Shown here in pieces: positions 51,781 to 60,868 of a DNA stretch of 64,000 nt. A model generated the notes under the pieces. It searched no databases. It was not told the DNA's origin and saw nothing but the letters and a program-made list of their open reading frames with translations. Each line of letters starts with the position of its first letter. Within the stretch, counting starts at the first letter, position 1. Source of the DNA: Croceivirga sp. (GTDB taxonomy: Bacteria; Bacteroidota; Bacteroidia; Flavobacteriales; Flavobacteriaceae); contig JANQRG010000042.1 of NCBI GenBank assembly GCA_028284665.1, positions 1 to 64,000 of the forward strand. Direction: 5' to 3'. Both the position numbers and the translations under genes were made by a program.

Positions 51781-52473
51781 TTATACGTTAGCTAGCGCTT
51801 CCGCCAATTCTGTTTTCTTGTTTCGGCTTAATGGAATTTGACGTCCTCCCACCTCAACATTTTTACTATTGAACTTTTCGATCTTTTCCAAATTCACAAT
51901 ATAAGACTTGTGAATTCTTAAGAACTTTTCAGAGGGTAGCTGCTTTTCAAAAGACTTCATGGTAGAAAGAATAACAATATTTGCCTCATCAGTCACCAAT
52001 TTGATATAATCTCCAAGCGCTTCTATCCATTTAATATCATTAAGGATAACCTTTCGTTTCTTAAGGTTACTCTTAACAAAAATATGTTCTTCATCCTCAT
52101 CGGAACGGTGCATTTGTTCATATTTCGCTACCGCTCGCTTAACGGAGGCTTCAAACCTCGCTAAGGTGATGGGCTTGTGAAGATAATCTGTTACGTCGTA
52201 GTCAAATGCCTTTAGCGCATAATCCGGCTTACCTGTGATCAGAATTACCTGTGGAGGGTTCTCCAGGGCTTCCAATAGATCAAAACCACTAATTATGGGC
52301 ATCTCTACATCCAAAAAGATAAGATCCACCTCGTGGGTTTTCAATCCATTCTTTGCTTCTATAGCATTGCTGTATTCCGCTACCAGGGCAAGATGTGGGT
52401 GATTGTTGACCAACTTTGCCACTGCCATTCGTTGCATGGACGAGTCGTCTACAATAATACTTTTAAGTTTCAT
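51781..52473 (-). CDS. LytTR-family response regulator, orphan
   Basis: A 230-residue transcription regulator. Residues 1-118 are a receiver domain with IIVDDSS (acidic pair), phospho-acceptor Asp55 in FLDVEMP, and Lys100 in HKP. Residues about 130-230 are a LytTR DNA-binding domain (IKWIEALGDYIKLVTDEANI, FLRIHKSYIVNLEKIEKF). No LytS-type histidine kinase is adjacent, so its partner is elsewhere or missing. It converges with priA, one base between the genes. Confidence 0.93.
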   Translation of the reverse strand: MKLKSIIVDDSSMQRMAVAKLVNNHPHLALVAEYSNAIEAKNGLKTHEVDLIFLDVEMPIISGFDLLEALENPPQVILITGKPDYALKAFDYDVTDYLHKPITLARFEASVKRAVAKYEQMHRSDEDEEHIFVKSNLKKRKVILNDIKWIEALGDYIKLVTDEANIVILSTMKSFEKQLPSEKFLRIHKSYIVNLEKIEKFNSKNVEVGGRQIPLSRNKKTELAEALANV

Positions 52474-52654
52474 AAAAGGGGCGATTTGTGGGGTTAAATC
52501 ATCGGCAAATTACATAAATAACCCGATAAACAACAACAAAAGATGTAAACATGGTCGTTTCTGTTGTGTATTTGGTATAATGCACGATGTAGGTTTGAAT
52601 TGATTTTAATTGTTAATAACTTCTTAATCGAATAACGAACAATCCTGCTTTTTC

Positions 52655-52685
52655 TTGTGAATGCTGAACAATATGTTTACTTTTG
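52655..52685 (+). promoter_or_regulatory. Promoter of the rpsF-rpsR-rplI operon
   Basis: TTG at 52655-52657 and TACTTTTG at 52678-52685, 20 bp apart, match the Bacteroidota -33 (TTTG/TTG) and -7 (TAnnTTTG) elements. The predicted start is about 15-20 nt before the rpsF ATG at 52707. This is the best promoter seen in the window. Confidence 0.75.
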
Positions 52686-52706
52686 CGCTCCTTAAAAAAT
52701 ATAATA

Positions 52707-53045
52707 ATGAATCATTACGAAACTGTTTTCATTTTAAATCCCGTTCTATCTGAAACCCAGATAGAGGAAACAGTCAAGAAATTTGAAGATTTCTTGGTTA
52801 AGCATGGCGCTAAAATGGTGTCCAAAGAGGATTGGGGGCTAAAAAAGTTGGCCTATCCTATTCAGCACAAAAAGAGTGGATTTTACCACTTGTTTGAATT
52901 TACCGCTCCGGGTGAAGCAATCAACCCGTATGAGGTAGAGTTTAGAAGAGACGAACGCATTATGCGTTTTTTGACTGTAAAATTGGACAAGCATGCGATT
53001 GCTTGGGCAGAGAAAAGAAGAAATAAACTTAAAGCAAACGCATAA
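52707..53045 (+). CDS. rpsF: 30S ribosomal protein bS6
   Basis: 112 residues from ATG 52707 ([16 protein letters not shown]). Binds 16S rRNA with bS18 in the small subunit platform. The bS6 core ([55 protein letters not shown]) is complete. An upstream start at 52683 is not supported because it falls at the predicted transcription start. First gene of a three-gene ribosomal operon without ssb between rpsF and rpsR. Confidence 0.98.
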   Translation: MNHYETVFILNPVLSETQIEETVKKFEDFLVKHGAKMVSKEDWGLKKLAYPIQHKKSGFYHLFEFTAPGEAINPYEVEFRRDERIMRFLTVKLDKHAIAWAEKRRNKLKANA

Positions 53046-53049
53046 CGCT

Positions 53050-53346
53050 ATGTCATCTATTGAACAACAAGCTAAAGCAAAAAAAGACGGGGAAATTCGA
53101 TATTTGACCCCTCTAAATATTGAAACCAATAAGCAAAAGAAGTATTGTCGTTTCAAAAAATCAGGTATTAAATATATTGATTACAAGGATCCTGACTTTT
53201 TGATGAAGTTGGTCAATGAACAAGGAAAACTGTTACCAAGGCGATTAACAGGAACCTCTTTGAAGTATCAACGTAAAGTAGCACAGGCCGTTAAAAGGGC
53301 ACGCCACCTTGCATTGATGCCGTACGTGGGAGATATGTTGAAATAA
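53050..53346 (+). CDS. rpsR: 30S ribosomal protein bS18
   Basis: 98 residues from ATG 53050. Binds bS6 on the platform. Typical [20 protein letters not shown] and [20 protein letters not shown] segments. The basic N-terminal extension ([20 protein letters not shown]) resembles other Bacteroidota S18 proteins. It starts 4 bp after rpsF. Confidence 0.97.
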   Translation: MSSIEQQAKAKKDGEIRYLTPLNIETNKQKKYCRFKKSGIKYIDYKDPDFLMKLVNEQGKLLPRRLTGTSLKYQRKVAQAVKRARHLALMPYVGDMLK

Positions 53347-53358
53347 AAAGGTTGAAGC

Positions 53359-53811
53359 ATGGAATTGATATTAAAGCAAGACATACAAGATTTAGGTTTC
53401 AAAGACGATATCGTTACTGTTAAGCCGGGATATGGTAGAAACTTTCTTATTCCTCAGGGATTGGCTACCCTGGCCACTCCTTCGGCAAAAAAAGTACTGG
53501 CGGAAAACTTGAGACAACGTGCGCATCGCGAGCAGAAGTTGATAGACGATGCGCAAAAGGTAGCGGAGACCCTTAAGGCAATGGAGATTAAGATTGCGGC
53601 CAAAGTGGGTGCTGGTGATAAGCTTTTTGGATCGGTTACCAATATTGATCTGGCCGATGCTATATCCAAGGCTGGGGAGAGTATCGAAAAGAAATTTATC
53701 ACTATTCAAGGAGGAAGTATTAAAAGAACCGGACCTTACAATGCGAAAATAAGGTTACACCGGGAAGTTATAGTGGAATTTCCGTTCGAAGTAGTTCCGG
53801 AGGCGAAATAA
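53359..53811 (+). CDS. rplI: 50S ribosomal protein bL9
   Basis: 150 residues. N-terminal rRNA-binding domain (MELILKQDIQDLGFKDDIV, VKPGYGRNFLIPQGLATLA), long connecting helix, and C-terminal domain (AGDKLFGSVTNIDLADAI). It ends the operon at the terminator 53840-53869. Confidence 0.98.
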   Translation: MELILKQDIQDLGFKDDIVTVKPGYGRNFLIPQGLATLATPSAKKVLAENLRQRAHREQKLIDDAQKVAETLKAMEIKIAAKVGAGDKLFGSVTNIDLADAISKAGESIEKKFITIQGGSIKRTGPYNAKIRLHREVIVEFPFEVVPEAK

Positions 53812-53839
53812 ACTACAGTTTTGTAGTTAATAACTTGTT

Positions 53840-53869
53840 AAGAGCTGTGCGTGCACAGCTCTTTTTTTT
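53840..53869 (+). terminator. Terminator of rpsF-rpsR-rplI
   Basis: Perfect 10-bp stem (53840-53849 with 53854-53863), CGTG loop and eight T residues. It separates the ribosomal operon from the TonB receptor gene, whose ATG is 46 bp downstream. Confidence 0.9.
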
Positions 53870-53914
53870 GCGTTATGTTTGCAATTGCTTGAACATTATT
53901 TAACAGAGAACACT

Positions 53915-56900
53915 ATGAAACATTTTTTACTCACAGGGCTTGCCCTAATGGCTCTCGTTGTGTCTGCATTTTCTCAGGTAACTACCTCTAATATCCGGGG
54001 TTCAGTTACTGATGATCAGGGGGAACCACTATTTGGGGCCAACGTTTTGGCGGTTCATACCCCAACCGGGACAAGATATGGCGCCATTACGAATGAGGAT
54101 GGTAGGTTTACGCTATTAAACCTAAGAGTTGGCGGACCTTACCAGGTTACCATTTCCTATGTCGGTTTTAGAGAACAAGTAGAAGAAGGTGTATTCCTGG
54201 CACTTGGTAAGACCTTTAATGTTAACGCGCAACTGATTTCCGAAAGCCAGCAGTTAGAAGAGGTAGTTTTAGTCTCGGATAGAAGTGGAACCTTTGGCAG
54301 TGACAGGACCGGTGCTGAAACCAACTTAGGAGAACGCGAATTGCGAAGGTTGCCAACCATTAGTCGTTCGCAAGCAGATTTTACAAGATTGGAACCAACG
54401 GCATCTTCGGACGGTATATCGTTTGGAGGTAGGAACAACCAGTTCAATAACTTTTCGTTGGACGGTTCAATCTTCAACAATCCATTTGGTTTGGATGCAC
54501 CAACGCCAGGCGGGCAATCCAACGCACAACCCATTTCGTTGGATGCGATAGACCAGGTTCAGGTGTCTTTGGCACCATACGATGTTCGTCAAGCAGGGTT
54601 TACCGGGGCAGCTGTGAATGCGGTTACGAAGAGTGGAACCAATGAATTTCATGGAACAGTGTATGGATTTTTCAGAAATGAGGATCTCACCGGGGGTAAA
54701 GTTTCCGGGGATGATATTTTTGTTCCGGAATTGACCCAAACACAATACGGTATAAGTATCGGAGGCCCCATAGTAAAGAACAAACTCTTTTTCTTTGCCA
54801 ATTTTGAAGTTGATGACCGTGAAGACCTGGGGTCTAACTTTTTTGCAGATAGAGGACAGGGAGGTAATAATGTTGCCAGGGTCAGCGCCAATGATTTGCA
54901 ATTAGTTTCCGACGCTTTAGCGGGATTAGGATATAATACCGGACCATTTGAAGGGTATCTCTTGGGTTCCGAATCCACAAAAGGGATCTTAAAGTTGGAT
55001 TGGAACATCAACGATAATAATCGGCTGGCTTTAATTTATAACTTTTTAGATGCCAGTAGGGATTTAACGGCTAATGAATTTGCTATTGGCCGCCGTGGGC
55101 CAGATGCGACCACCTTACAGTTTGCAAATAGTGGTTACCAAATCAACAATGAGATTAACTCGTTTTTGGCCGAATTGAACTCTACCCTGGGTAATGGCTC
55201 TGCGGTCAATAAGTTACAGGTGGGTTATACAAGCTTCAACGATTTTAGGAATCCTTTTTCTTCCCCTGCACCGGATATCAACATATTACAAGATGGGGTG
55301 CGGGCCATAGTAGCAGGTCATGAGCCTTTTTCAATTAATAACCAATTGGAACAGGATGTTTTTCAGATCACCAATAACTTAACGTTTTTCTCCGGCGATC
55401 ATCAGGTGACTGTTGGGTTTTCCTATGAAAAGTTCGACTTTTTCAACTCCTTCAATTTAGGCACCTATGTTTTCTTTAATGAAAACGGTGGTGTGGGTAC
55501 ATTTGCTCCGGATTTTGCAAGTGTTGATGCATTTTTAGAGGCTGTTGATAATGGGCTCATCGGTGCTGCTATCTCGAATGCCGAGGCTACATTTAATGCG
55601 AACAACCAGTTGCCCATTGGGGCTCCGGGAGGGTGGAACCTGGCAGAAACCAGCGTGGGGCAATTAGCATTCTACGTCCAGGATGAATGGGACGTTACCG
55701 ATAATTTTAAGTTGACTTATGGTTTACGGGCAGACCGACCTTTATACTTTAATACCCGGGATCTAATTCAGCAAAACATAGATAGAAAAGGAGGATCCCT
55801 GGCAGAAGGGGGAACGTATGCTCCTGATATTCAGTATTTTGACGAGAATGGAGAGTCTATCTTTTTAGATAGTTTTGATTTGCCGGACGCTTCTATTCTT
55901 TGGTCACCACGTTTAGGATTTAACTGGGATGTTCGAAGTGATCAAAGTTTTCAAATTCGAGGAGGAAGTGGAATATTCTCAGGAAGGTTCCCATTTGTAT
56001 GGGTAGGCAACCAGGTCCAAAATACAGACTTCTTCTTTTACACCCCCACCAATCCTAATTTTCAATTTCCACAGGTTTGGCGATCTAACTTGGGAATTGA
56101 CTACAAGTTTGATAATGGTATTATTGCGACCACTGACGTTATTTTCACTAGGGATTTGAATGCGGCTACAACCTATAATTTTGGATTGGCAGCCCCGACG
56201 GGTAGGCTTTCCGGACCTGATTCGCGATTGATCTATCAGGCAGCGGATCGCGCACAGATTTTTGGCGGAGCTACAAATGCGTATGTGATTTCCAATATCG
56301 ATGAAGGACGTTCTTTCAATTGGAGTTTTAAACTTCAAAAGCAATTTGAGAACAACCTTTATGCGATGGTAGCCTACAACTTTTTGGAAGCATTTGATGT
56401 CAACTCTATGTCGGCAGAGATCTCCAGTGACTTATTTGACTTGAATCCGGTGGTAAATAATGCTAACCAGGCTCCCCTGGCACCTAGTTTGTTCGGGAAC
56501 AAGCATCGTATCATAGGACAATTGAACAAGCAATGGAGCTATGGTAAGGGCAAATGGGGCACTTCTATAGGAGCCTTTTTCGAATATGCTTCTGGGCAAC
56601 GCTTTTCATATACCTATTCCGGGGATATCAATAACGATGGTTCCTTTACCAATGACCTTATCTATGTACCAACCGCTTCGGAAGTACAACAGCTTGCTTT
56701 TGCCGCCCCTCAATTTCCTGCCAATCCTTCAGTGCAGGAACAGCGCGATGCTTTTGAGGCATTCATCCTACAAGATGAGTATTTAAGTGATAGACGAGGT
56801 GAATTTGTGGGGAGAAATGATCTAACCACCCCGTGGACCGGCAGATGGGATGTAAAAATTCTCCAGGATCTTAACTTCAATGCAATAGGAAATAACAGGA

Positions 56901-57133
56901 ATACATTACAATTAAGCCTGGATATATTAAACTTTGGAAACCTGTTAAATTCGAACTGGGGTGTGGTACAAATACCAAGGGCGACACAGCCCATAGGAGT
57001 GTCCGTGGATTTTTCCCAAGCCAATCCCACTCCGGTGTATAGCTTTGATCCTTCTCAAACCTCCACATTTGTTGACAATTTTGATTTGATCTCAAGGTGG
57101 CAGGCACAAGTAGGACTACGGTATATTTTTTAA
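53915..57133 (+). CDS. Oar-like TonB-dependent outer-membrane receptor
   Basis: About 1072 residues from ATG 53915 (signal MKHFLLTGLALMALVVSAFSQ is given here only in part as ALMALVVSAFSQ). N-terminal carboxypeptidase-regulatory-like domain (about 22-110: TSNIRGSVTDDQGEPLFGAN, AITNEDGRFTLLNLRVGGPY), plug domain with PTISRSQADFTRLEP, FGGRNNQFNNFSLDGSIFNN and AVTKSGTNEFHGTVYGF, then a large barrel ending in a terminal Phe. This is the Oar/adhesion-type receptor class without SusD. Substrate unknown. Its start lies after a strong terminator, so it is expressed separately. Confidence 0.92.
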   Translation: MKHFLLTGLALMALVVSAFSQVTTSNIRGSVTDDQGEPLFGANVLAVHTPTGTRYGAITNEDGRFTLLNLRVGGPYQVTISYVGFREQVEEGVFLALGKTFNVNAQLISESQQLEEVVLVSDRSGTFGSDRTGAETNLGERELRRLPTISRSQADFTRLEPTASSDGISFGGRNNQFNNFSLDGSIFNNPFGLDAPTPGGQSNAQPISLDAIDQVQVSLAPYDVRQAGFTGAAVNAVTKSGTNEFHGTVYGFFRNEDLTGGKVSGDDIFVPELTQTQYGISIGGPIVKNKLFFFANFEVDDREDLGSNFFADRGQGGNNVARVSANDLQLVSDALAGLGYNTGPFEGYLLGSESTKGILKLDWNINDNNRLALIYNFLDASRDLTANEFAIGRRGPDATTLQFANSGYQINNEINSFLAELNSTLGNGSAVNKLQVGYTSFNDFRNPFSSPAPDINILQDGVRAIVAGHEPFSINNQLEQDVFQITNNLTFFSGDHQVTVGFSYEKFDFFNSFNLGTYVFFNENGGVGTFAPDFASVDAFLEAVDNGLIGAAISNAEATFNANNQLPIGAPGGWNLAETSVGQLAFYVQDEWDVTDNFKLTYGLRADRPLYFNTRDLIQQNIDRKGGSLAEGGTYAPDIQYFDENGESIFLDSFDLPDASILWSPRLGFNWDVRSDQSFQIRGGSGIFSGRFPFVWVGNQVQNTDFFFYTPTNPNFQFPQVWRSNLGIDYKFDNGIIATTDVIFTRDLNAATTYNFGLAAPTGRLSGPDSRLIYQAADRAQIFGGATNAYVISNIDEGRSFNWSFKLQKQFENNLYAMVAYNFLEAFDVNSMSAEISSDLFDLNPVVNNANQAPLAPSLFGNKHRIIGQLNKQWSYGKGKWGTSIGAFFEYASGQRFSYTYSGDINNDGSFTNDLIYVPTASEVQQLAFAAPQFPANPSVQEQRDAFEAFILQDEYLSDRRGEFVGRNDLTTPWTGRWDVKILQDLNFNAIGNNRNTLQLSLDILNFGNLLNSNWGVVQIPRATQPIGVSVDFSQANPTPVYSFDPSQTSTFVDNFDLISRWQAQVGLRYIF

Positions 57134-57152
57134 ATAATACATTGTACTTTTG

Positions 57153-57181
57153 AAAGCCCTGACTTTGGTCGGGGCTTTTGT
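57153..57181 (+). terminator. Terminator after the TonB receptor, overlapping a promoter-like octamer
   Basis: Stem 57153-57159 with 57172-57178 and a short T-rich tail. TACTTTTG at 57145-57152, directly upstream, could start the next gene (ATG 57188), so its transcript would begin inside this hairpin. Confidence 0.65.
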
Positions 57182-57187
57182 TTTGTT

Positions 57188-57658
57188 ATGAAGTATAAAA
57201 GATTAACCAAAGAGCAGTTAGAGGAATTGCACCAGGAGTTTATTAACTTCCTGGCAACACAGTCCATAAACGCTGAGGAATGGACTGCCTTGAAAAGGGA
57301 TACCCCTCAGGTAGCGGAAGAAGAACTGGATGTATTTAGTGATTTGATATGGGAAGGCGTGTTGTCTAAGGTGAATTATTTAGAGAACATATCTGCTAAT
57401 AATATGCACCTATTCGAACTGACAGAAAAGGAAATGAAACTGATTTCGGTGAAGGTGGCCAACCCTAATGTAGATCTTCGTACCCCAGAAGGTTTTGGCT
57501 GGTTTAAAAAGAATTGGCAGTCGGGTTTTGTAGAGTATCTTACGGCATCCAAAGCCTATTCTGAAGACAAGAATAGTGATAAGTTCAAACTCATCGAACA
57601 AGGCGCTGTGATCACCAAAGGAGAACTGTATCAATGGTTTGATGAGATCATTGAATGA
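57188..57658 (+). CDS. DUF6495-like cytosolic protein upstream of hisS
   Basis: A 156-residue acidic helical protein with no signal or TM segment (YKRLTKEQLEELHQEFINFL, VFSDLIWEGVLSKVNYLENI, FGWFKKNWQSGFVEYLTASK). I recognise it only as a conserved flavobacterial protein that precedes hisS; the DUF6495 label is from memory. No catalytic motif is visible. It is 105 bp upstream of hisS on the same strand and may be co-transcribed. Confidence 0.6.
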   Translation: MKYKRLTKEQLEELHQEFINFLATQSINAEEWTALKRDTPQVAEEELDVFSDLIWEGVLSKVNYLENISANNMHLFELTEKEMKLISVKVANPNVDLRTPEGFGWFKKNWQSGFVEYLTASKAYSEDKNSDKFKLIEQGAVITKGELYQWFDEIIE

Positions 57659-57763
57659 ACTGATTTGAAAAAAAGTCTAAATAGCTAGATATTTGTCAAT
57701 TCTTACGCTTCGCTCGGGATCCTAGAATCTCCGCATGAAGGAGCTCCCCATTAAATTAATTGA

Positions 57764-59146
57764 ATGCCACAAAAGCCAAGCATACCGAAGGGCACCCGCG
57801 ATTTTTCGCCAACAGAAGTCGTTAAGCGTAATTATATTATCGATACTATAAAAACGCACTTTGAGACTTTTGGTTTTCAACCTATTGAAACGCCGAGTTT
57901 TGAAAATTCGGAAACGCTATTGGGGAAGTACGGTGAAGAAGGGGATCGTTTGATCTTTAAGATTTTAAATTCCGGGGATTTTATCTCCAAAGTAGACGAG
58001 GTTACTTACAGCTCAAAAAACTCAAACTCCCTGGCGGCAAAGATTACCGAAAAGGCCCTGCGCTATGACCTTACAGTACCCTTTGCGCGCTACGTGGTCA
58101 TGCACCAAAACGAAATAGACTTTCCTTTTAAGCGCTATCAAATTCAACCCGTTTGGCGGGCAGATCGCCCACAGAAAGGTCGTTTTCGCGAGTTTTACCA
58201 ATGCGATGCCGATGTGGTGGGGACCAACTCCCCCTTACAGGAAGCGGAGTTGATACAGCTCTATGATGCGGTGTTTTCAGACCTGGGGTTAGAAGGCTGT
58301 ACCATAAAAATAAACAACCGCAAAATCCTTTCGGGTATTACCGAAGTGATAGGAGCGGAGGGTTTTCTTACCGATTTTACCGTAGCCCTGGATAAGCTAG
58401 ACAAGATAGGGGAGGAGAAAGTCAAAGCCGAAATGTTGGAAAAAGGGATTTCCGAGGGGGCTATCGCTAAAGCGGCCCCTTTGTTTCAGATGGAGGGGGA
58501 CACCCAACAACAATTGGTGCAGCTAAAATCCTTCCTCACTAATTCAGAAGTTGGAATACAGGGGGTAAGCGAACTTGAAGAAATTTTGGATTTGGTGGAA
58601 AGCGTGGGGCTAAAATCGGCTGACCTCCAAATTGAAGTTACCCTGGCCAGGGGACTGAACTATTACACCGGAGCTATTTTCGAAGTAAATGCACCCGAAG
58701 ATGTAAAAATGGGCTCCATAGGAGGTGGAGGGCGTTACGATGACCTTACCGGGATCTTTGGGTTGAAAGATGTTAGCGGTGTTGGTATCTCCTTCGGATT
58801 GGACCGGATCTATCTGGTTTTGGAAGAATTGAACCTCTTCCCTGAAACAGTAACCCAAAGCTTGGATGTCCTTTGTTTGAATTTTGGTATGCAGGAAAGC
58901 AGGGCAGCGTTAACATTGGTATCCGAATTACGAAAGAAAGGTGTCAAAGCAGATTTGTATCCCACTTCTGCTAAAGTACAAAAGCAGTTCAAGTATGCGG
59001 ATAAGCGAGGGGTACCTTATGTTATACTTTTAGGAGATCAGGAACTGGAAGCCGGTAACTTTGTAGTCAAGAACATGGTAACAGGCGAGCAAAACACCTA
59101 TTCTCTCGAGGGTTCAGAAGAATTTGTATTACAACTGCAATCGTGA
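57764..59146 (+). CDS. hisS: Histidine-tRNA ligase
   Basis: A 460-residue class II aminoacyl-tRNA synthetase. Motif 1 around FQPIETPSFENSETLLGK, motif 2 around KRYQIQPVWRADRPQKGRFR with FYQCDADVVG, the histidine signature LARGLNYYTGAIFEV near 295, and motif 3 GVGISFGLDRIY near 340. The C-terminal anticodon-binding domain follows. Its last 18 bp overlap the convergent Nudix gene. Confidence 0.97.
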   Translation: MPQKPSIPKGTRDFSPTEVVKRNYIIDTIKTHFETFGFQPIETPSFENSETLLGKYGEEGDRLIFKILNSGDFISKVDEVTYSSKNSNSLAAKITEKALRYDLTVPFARYVVMHQNEIDFPFKRYQIQPVWRADRPQKGRFREFYQCDADVVGTNSPLQEAELIQLYDAVFSDLGLEGCTIKINNRKILSGITEVIGAEGFLTDFTVALDKLDKIGEEKVKAEMLEKGISEGAIAKAAPLFQMEGDTQQQLVQLKSFLTNSEVGIQGVSELEEILDLVESVGLKSADLQIEVTLARGLNYYTGAIFEVNAPEDVKMGSIGGGGRYDDLTGIFGLKDVSGVGISFGLDRIYLVLEELNLFPETVTQSLDVLCLNFGMQESRAALTLVSELRKKGVKADLYPTSAKVQKQFKYADKRGVPYVILLGDQELEAGNFVVKNMVTGEQNTYSLEGSEEFVLQLQS

Positions 59147-59674
59147 TCGGATTGCTTCGATAACCACTTCGTATCGATTTTGAGAATTGGGGACAAGCAT
59201 TGGGTCGTTTTCCCGAACCATAGTCCCGAATTCAGATAGTTTAAACCATTTGAGCGCTGCTACCTCCGATTCTTGTTTGACTAACTTAACATTTGGCGAT
59301 AGCGCACACAAAAATGTATGGGTGAACTCCCTATCGAACAGGGTTTTGGAATGTCGTTTTTCAGTTTTGAAAACCGCTATTTTTTCCAAATTTGAGTCAA
59401 CCAGGGTTATCCCGATCTCCTCTTGTGCTTCCCTAAGGGCAGCGAGCACGAGATCCTCTCCAGCGCCTACATGCCCTGCGACAGAAACATCCCATTTTAA
59501 GGGAAACGTTTGCTTTTGAGCGCCGCGTTGTTGTAATAGAAGCGCACCCTCCCTGCTGTAACACCATACATGTACCGTAGGATGAAAAAGGCCCAATTCA
59601 TGGGCCTCTGATTTTAGCATGGACGTTCCGGTATACTTACCGGATGCATCCAAAATGTCTACAAATTCGTCCAA
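59129..59674 (-). CDS. Nudix hydrolase (IPP-isomerase-like YfcD type)
   Basis: A 181-residue protein with a perfect Nudix box, GHVGAGEDLVLAALREAQEE followed by IGI (about 68-90). The lead-in TVHVWCYSREGALLLQQRGA resembles the YfcD/IDI-like subgroup, which hydrolyses nucleoside-diphosphate derivatives or isomerises IPP. No IDI catalytic Cys pair is evident, so hydrolase is likelier. It lies 2 bp after the M42 peptidase gene, one transcription unit, and overlaps the 3' end of hisS. Confidence 0.88.
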   Translation of the reverse strand: MDEFVDILDASGKYTGTSMLKSEAHELGLFHPTVHVWCYSREGALLLQQRGAQKQTFPLKWDVSVAGHVGAGEDLVLAALREAQEEIGITLVDSNLEKIAVFKTEKRHSKTLFDREFTHTFLCALSPNVKLVKQESEVAALKWFKLSEFGTMVRENDPMLVPNSQNRYEVVIEAIRSRLQL

Positions 59675-59676
59675 GG

Positions 59677-60765
59677 CTACTCAAAATAGCTAAAGGTTTC
59701 CCCGGCTTTGATGGTCAACAGGGTTTCATAGATCAAACGGATCACATTCTCCACGTCATCCCTGTGCACCGTCTCTACCGTGGTATGCATATACCGTAAG
59801 GGAAGGGAGATCAAAGCAGAAGCCACCCCTCCGTTACTGTAGGCAAAAGCATCGGTATCCGTTCCGGTGTAGCGGGAATTCGCCGCACGCTGGAATGGAA
59901 TTTCCTTGGCTTCTGCAGTTTCAATGATACGCTCCCGAAGTTTTTGTTGTACCGCTGGGGCGTAAGAGATTACAGGCCCTTTACCCATAGCACAATCCCC
60001 TTGCGTTTTCTTTTCGATCATTGGGGTGGTAGTGTCATGGGTAACATCTGTCACTATGGCCACATTAGGCTTAATAGTTTGCGTAATCATTTCGGCACCT
60101 CGTAAACCGATTTCCTCTTGCACCGAATTCGTAATGTACAATCCAAAAGGCAATTGGTTTTTATTTTCATGCAGTAAACGTGCCACTTCCGCAATCATAA
60201 ATCCTCCTGCACGGTTATCCAGTGCGCGACACACAAATTTATCCTTGTTCAAAACATGGAACTCATCAGGATAGGTAATCACGCATCCCACATGTACGCC
60301 CATCTTTTCTACTTCCTCTTTGTCTTTTGCCCCTATATCAATAAAGATATTCTCGAGTTTTGGCGGTTCTTCTTTACCAGCCTTTCGGGTATGAATGGCG
60401 GGCCAGCCAAACACTCCTTTTACAATACCATTCTTAGTGTGAATGTTAACCCATTTGGATGGGGCGATCTGGTGATCACTGCCTCCGTTGCGAATAACAT
60501 ATAACAAACCATTGTCCGTGATATAATTTACGTACCAGGAGATTTCATCAGAGTGCCCTTCGATTACTACCCGGTATTCTGCATCTGGGTTGACAACCGC
60601 TACTGCTGTTCCATAGGTGTCGGTTATAAAATCATCCACGTAGGGTTTCAAATAGTCCATCCAAATTTTTTGCCCCTCCCACTCATAGCCTGTTGGGGAA
60701 GCATTGTTAAGGTATTTTTCGAAGAATTCAAGTGATTTTTTTGTAATAATTTTGTCAGATGCCAT
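59677..60765 (-). CDS. M42-family metallo-aminopeptidase
   Basis: A 362-residue cytosolic zinc peptidase of the TET/glutamyl-aminopeptidase group. Metal and catalytic residues appear in EGHSDEISW (His), ALDNRAGG (bridging Asp), VQEEIGLRGA (Glu pair) and IVTDVTHDTT. Expected to form a large hollow oligomer that trims short peptides. It heads a two-gene unit with the Nudix gene. On its upstream side a minus-strand TAGCTTTG (60783-60790) is a possible -7 element. Confidence 0.9.
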   Translation of the reverse strand: MASDKIITKKSLEFFEKYLNNASPTGYEWEGQKIWMDYLKPYVDDFITDTYGTAVAVVNPDAEYRVVIEGHSDEISWYVNYITDNGLLYVIRNGGSDHQIAPSKWVNIHTKNGIVKGVFGWPAIHTRKAGKEEPPKLENIFIDIGAKDKEEVEKMGVHVGCVITYPDEFHVLNKDKFVCRALDNRAGGFMIAEVARLLHENKNQLPFGLYITNSVQEEIGLRGAEMITQTIKPNVAIVTDVTHDTTTPMIEKKTQGDCAMGKGPVISYAPAVQQKLRERIIETAEAKEIPFQRAANSRYTGTDTDAFAYSNGGVASALISLPLRYMHTTVETVHRDDVENVIRLIYETLLTIKAGETFSYFE

Positions 60766-60782
60766 AGCTGGATTTTAGCGTT

Positions 60783-60790
60783 CAAAGCTA
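60783..60790 (-). promoter_or_regulatory. Possible -7 element of the M42 peptidase gene
   Basis: TAGCTTTG on the minus strand fits TAnnTTTG, 17 nt before the ATG. No -33 element at normal spacing was found. Confidence 0.35.
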
Positions 60791-60834
60791 ACAATATTCA
60801 CTTTTATTTAATAATATGCGCTGGGCAATATCGT

Positions 60835-60842
60835 TACTTTTG
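60835..60842 (+). promoter_or_regulatory. Possible -7 element of the DUF4294 gene
   Basis: TACTTTTG exactly fits TAnnTTTG and lies 26 nt before the ATG at 60869. A clear -33 element is not visible. Confidence 0.45.
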
Positions 60843-60868
60843 ATGTAATTCGTGGCCCCAAGGTCTTT

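Noticed and set aside
53915-57133. SusC/SusD-type glycan uptake locus
   Set aside because: No SusD-like gene is adjacent and the receptor is of the Oar type; the GH13 lipoprotein is 14 kb away.
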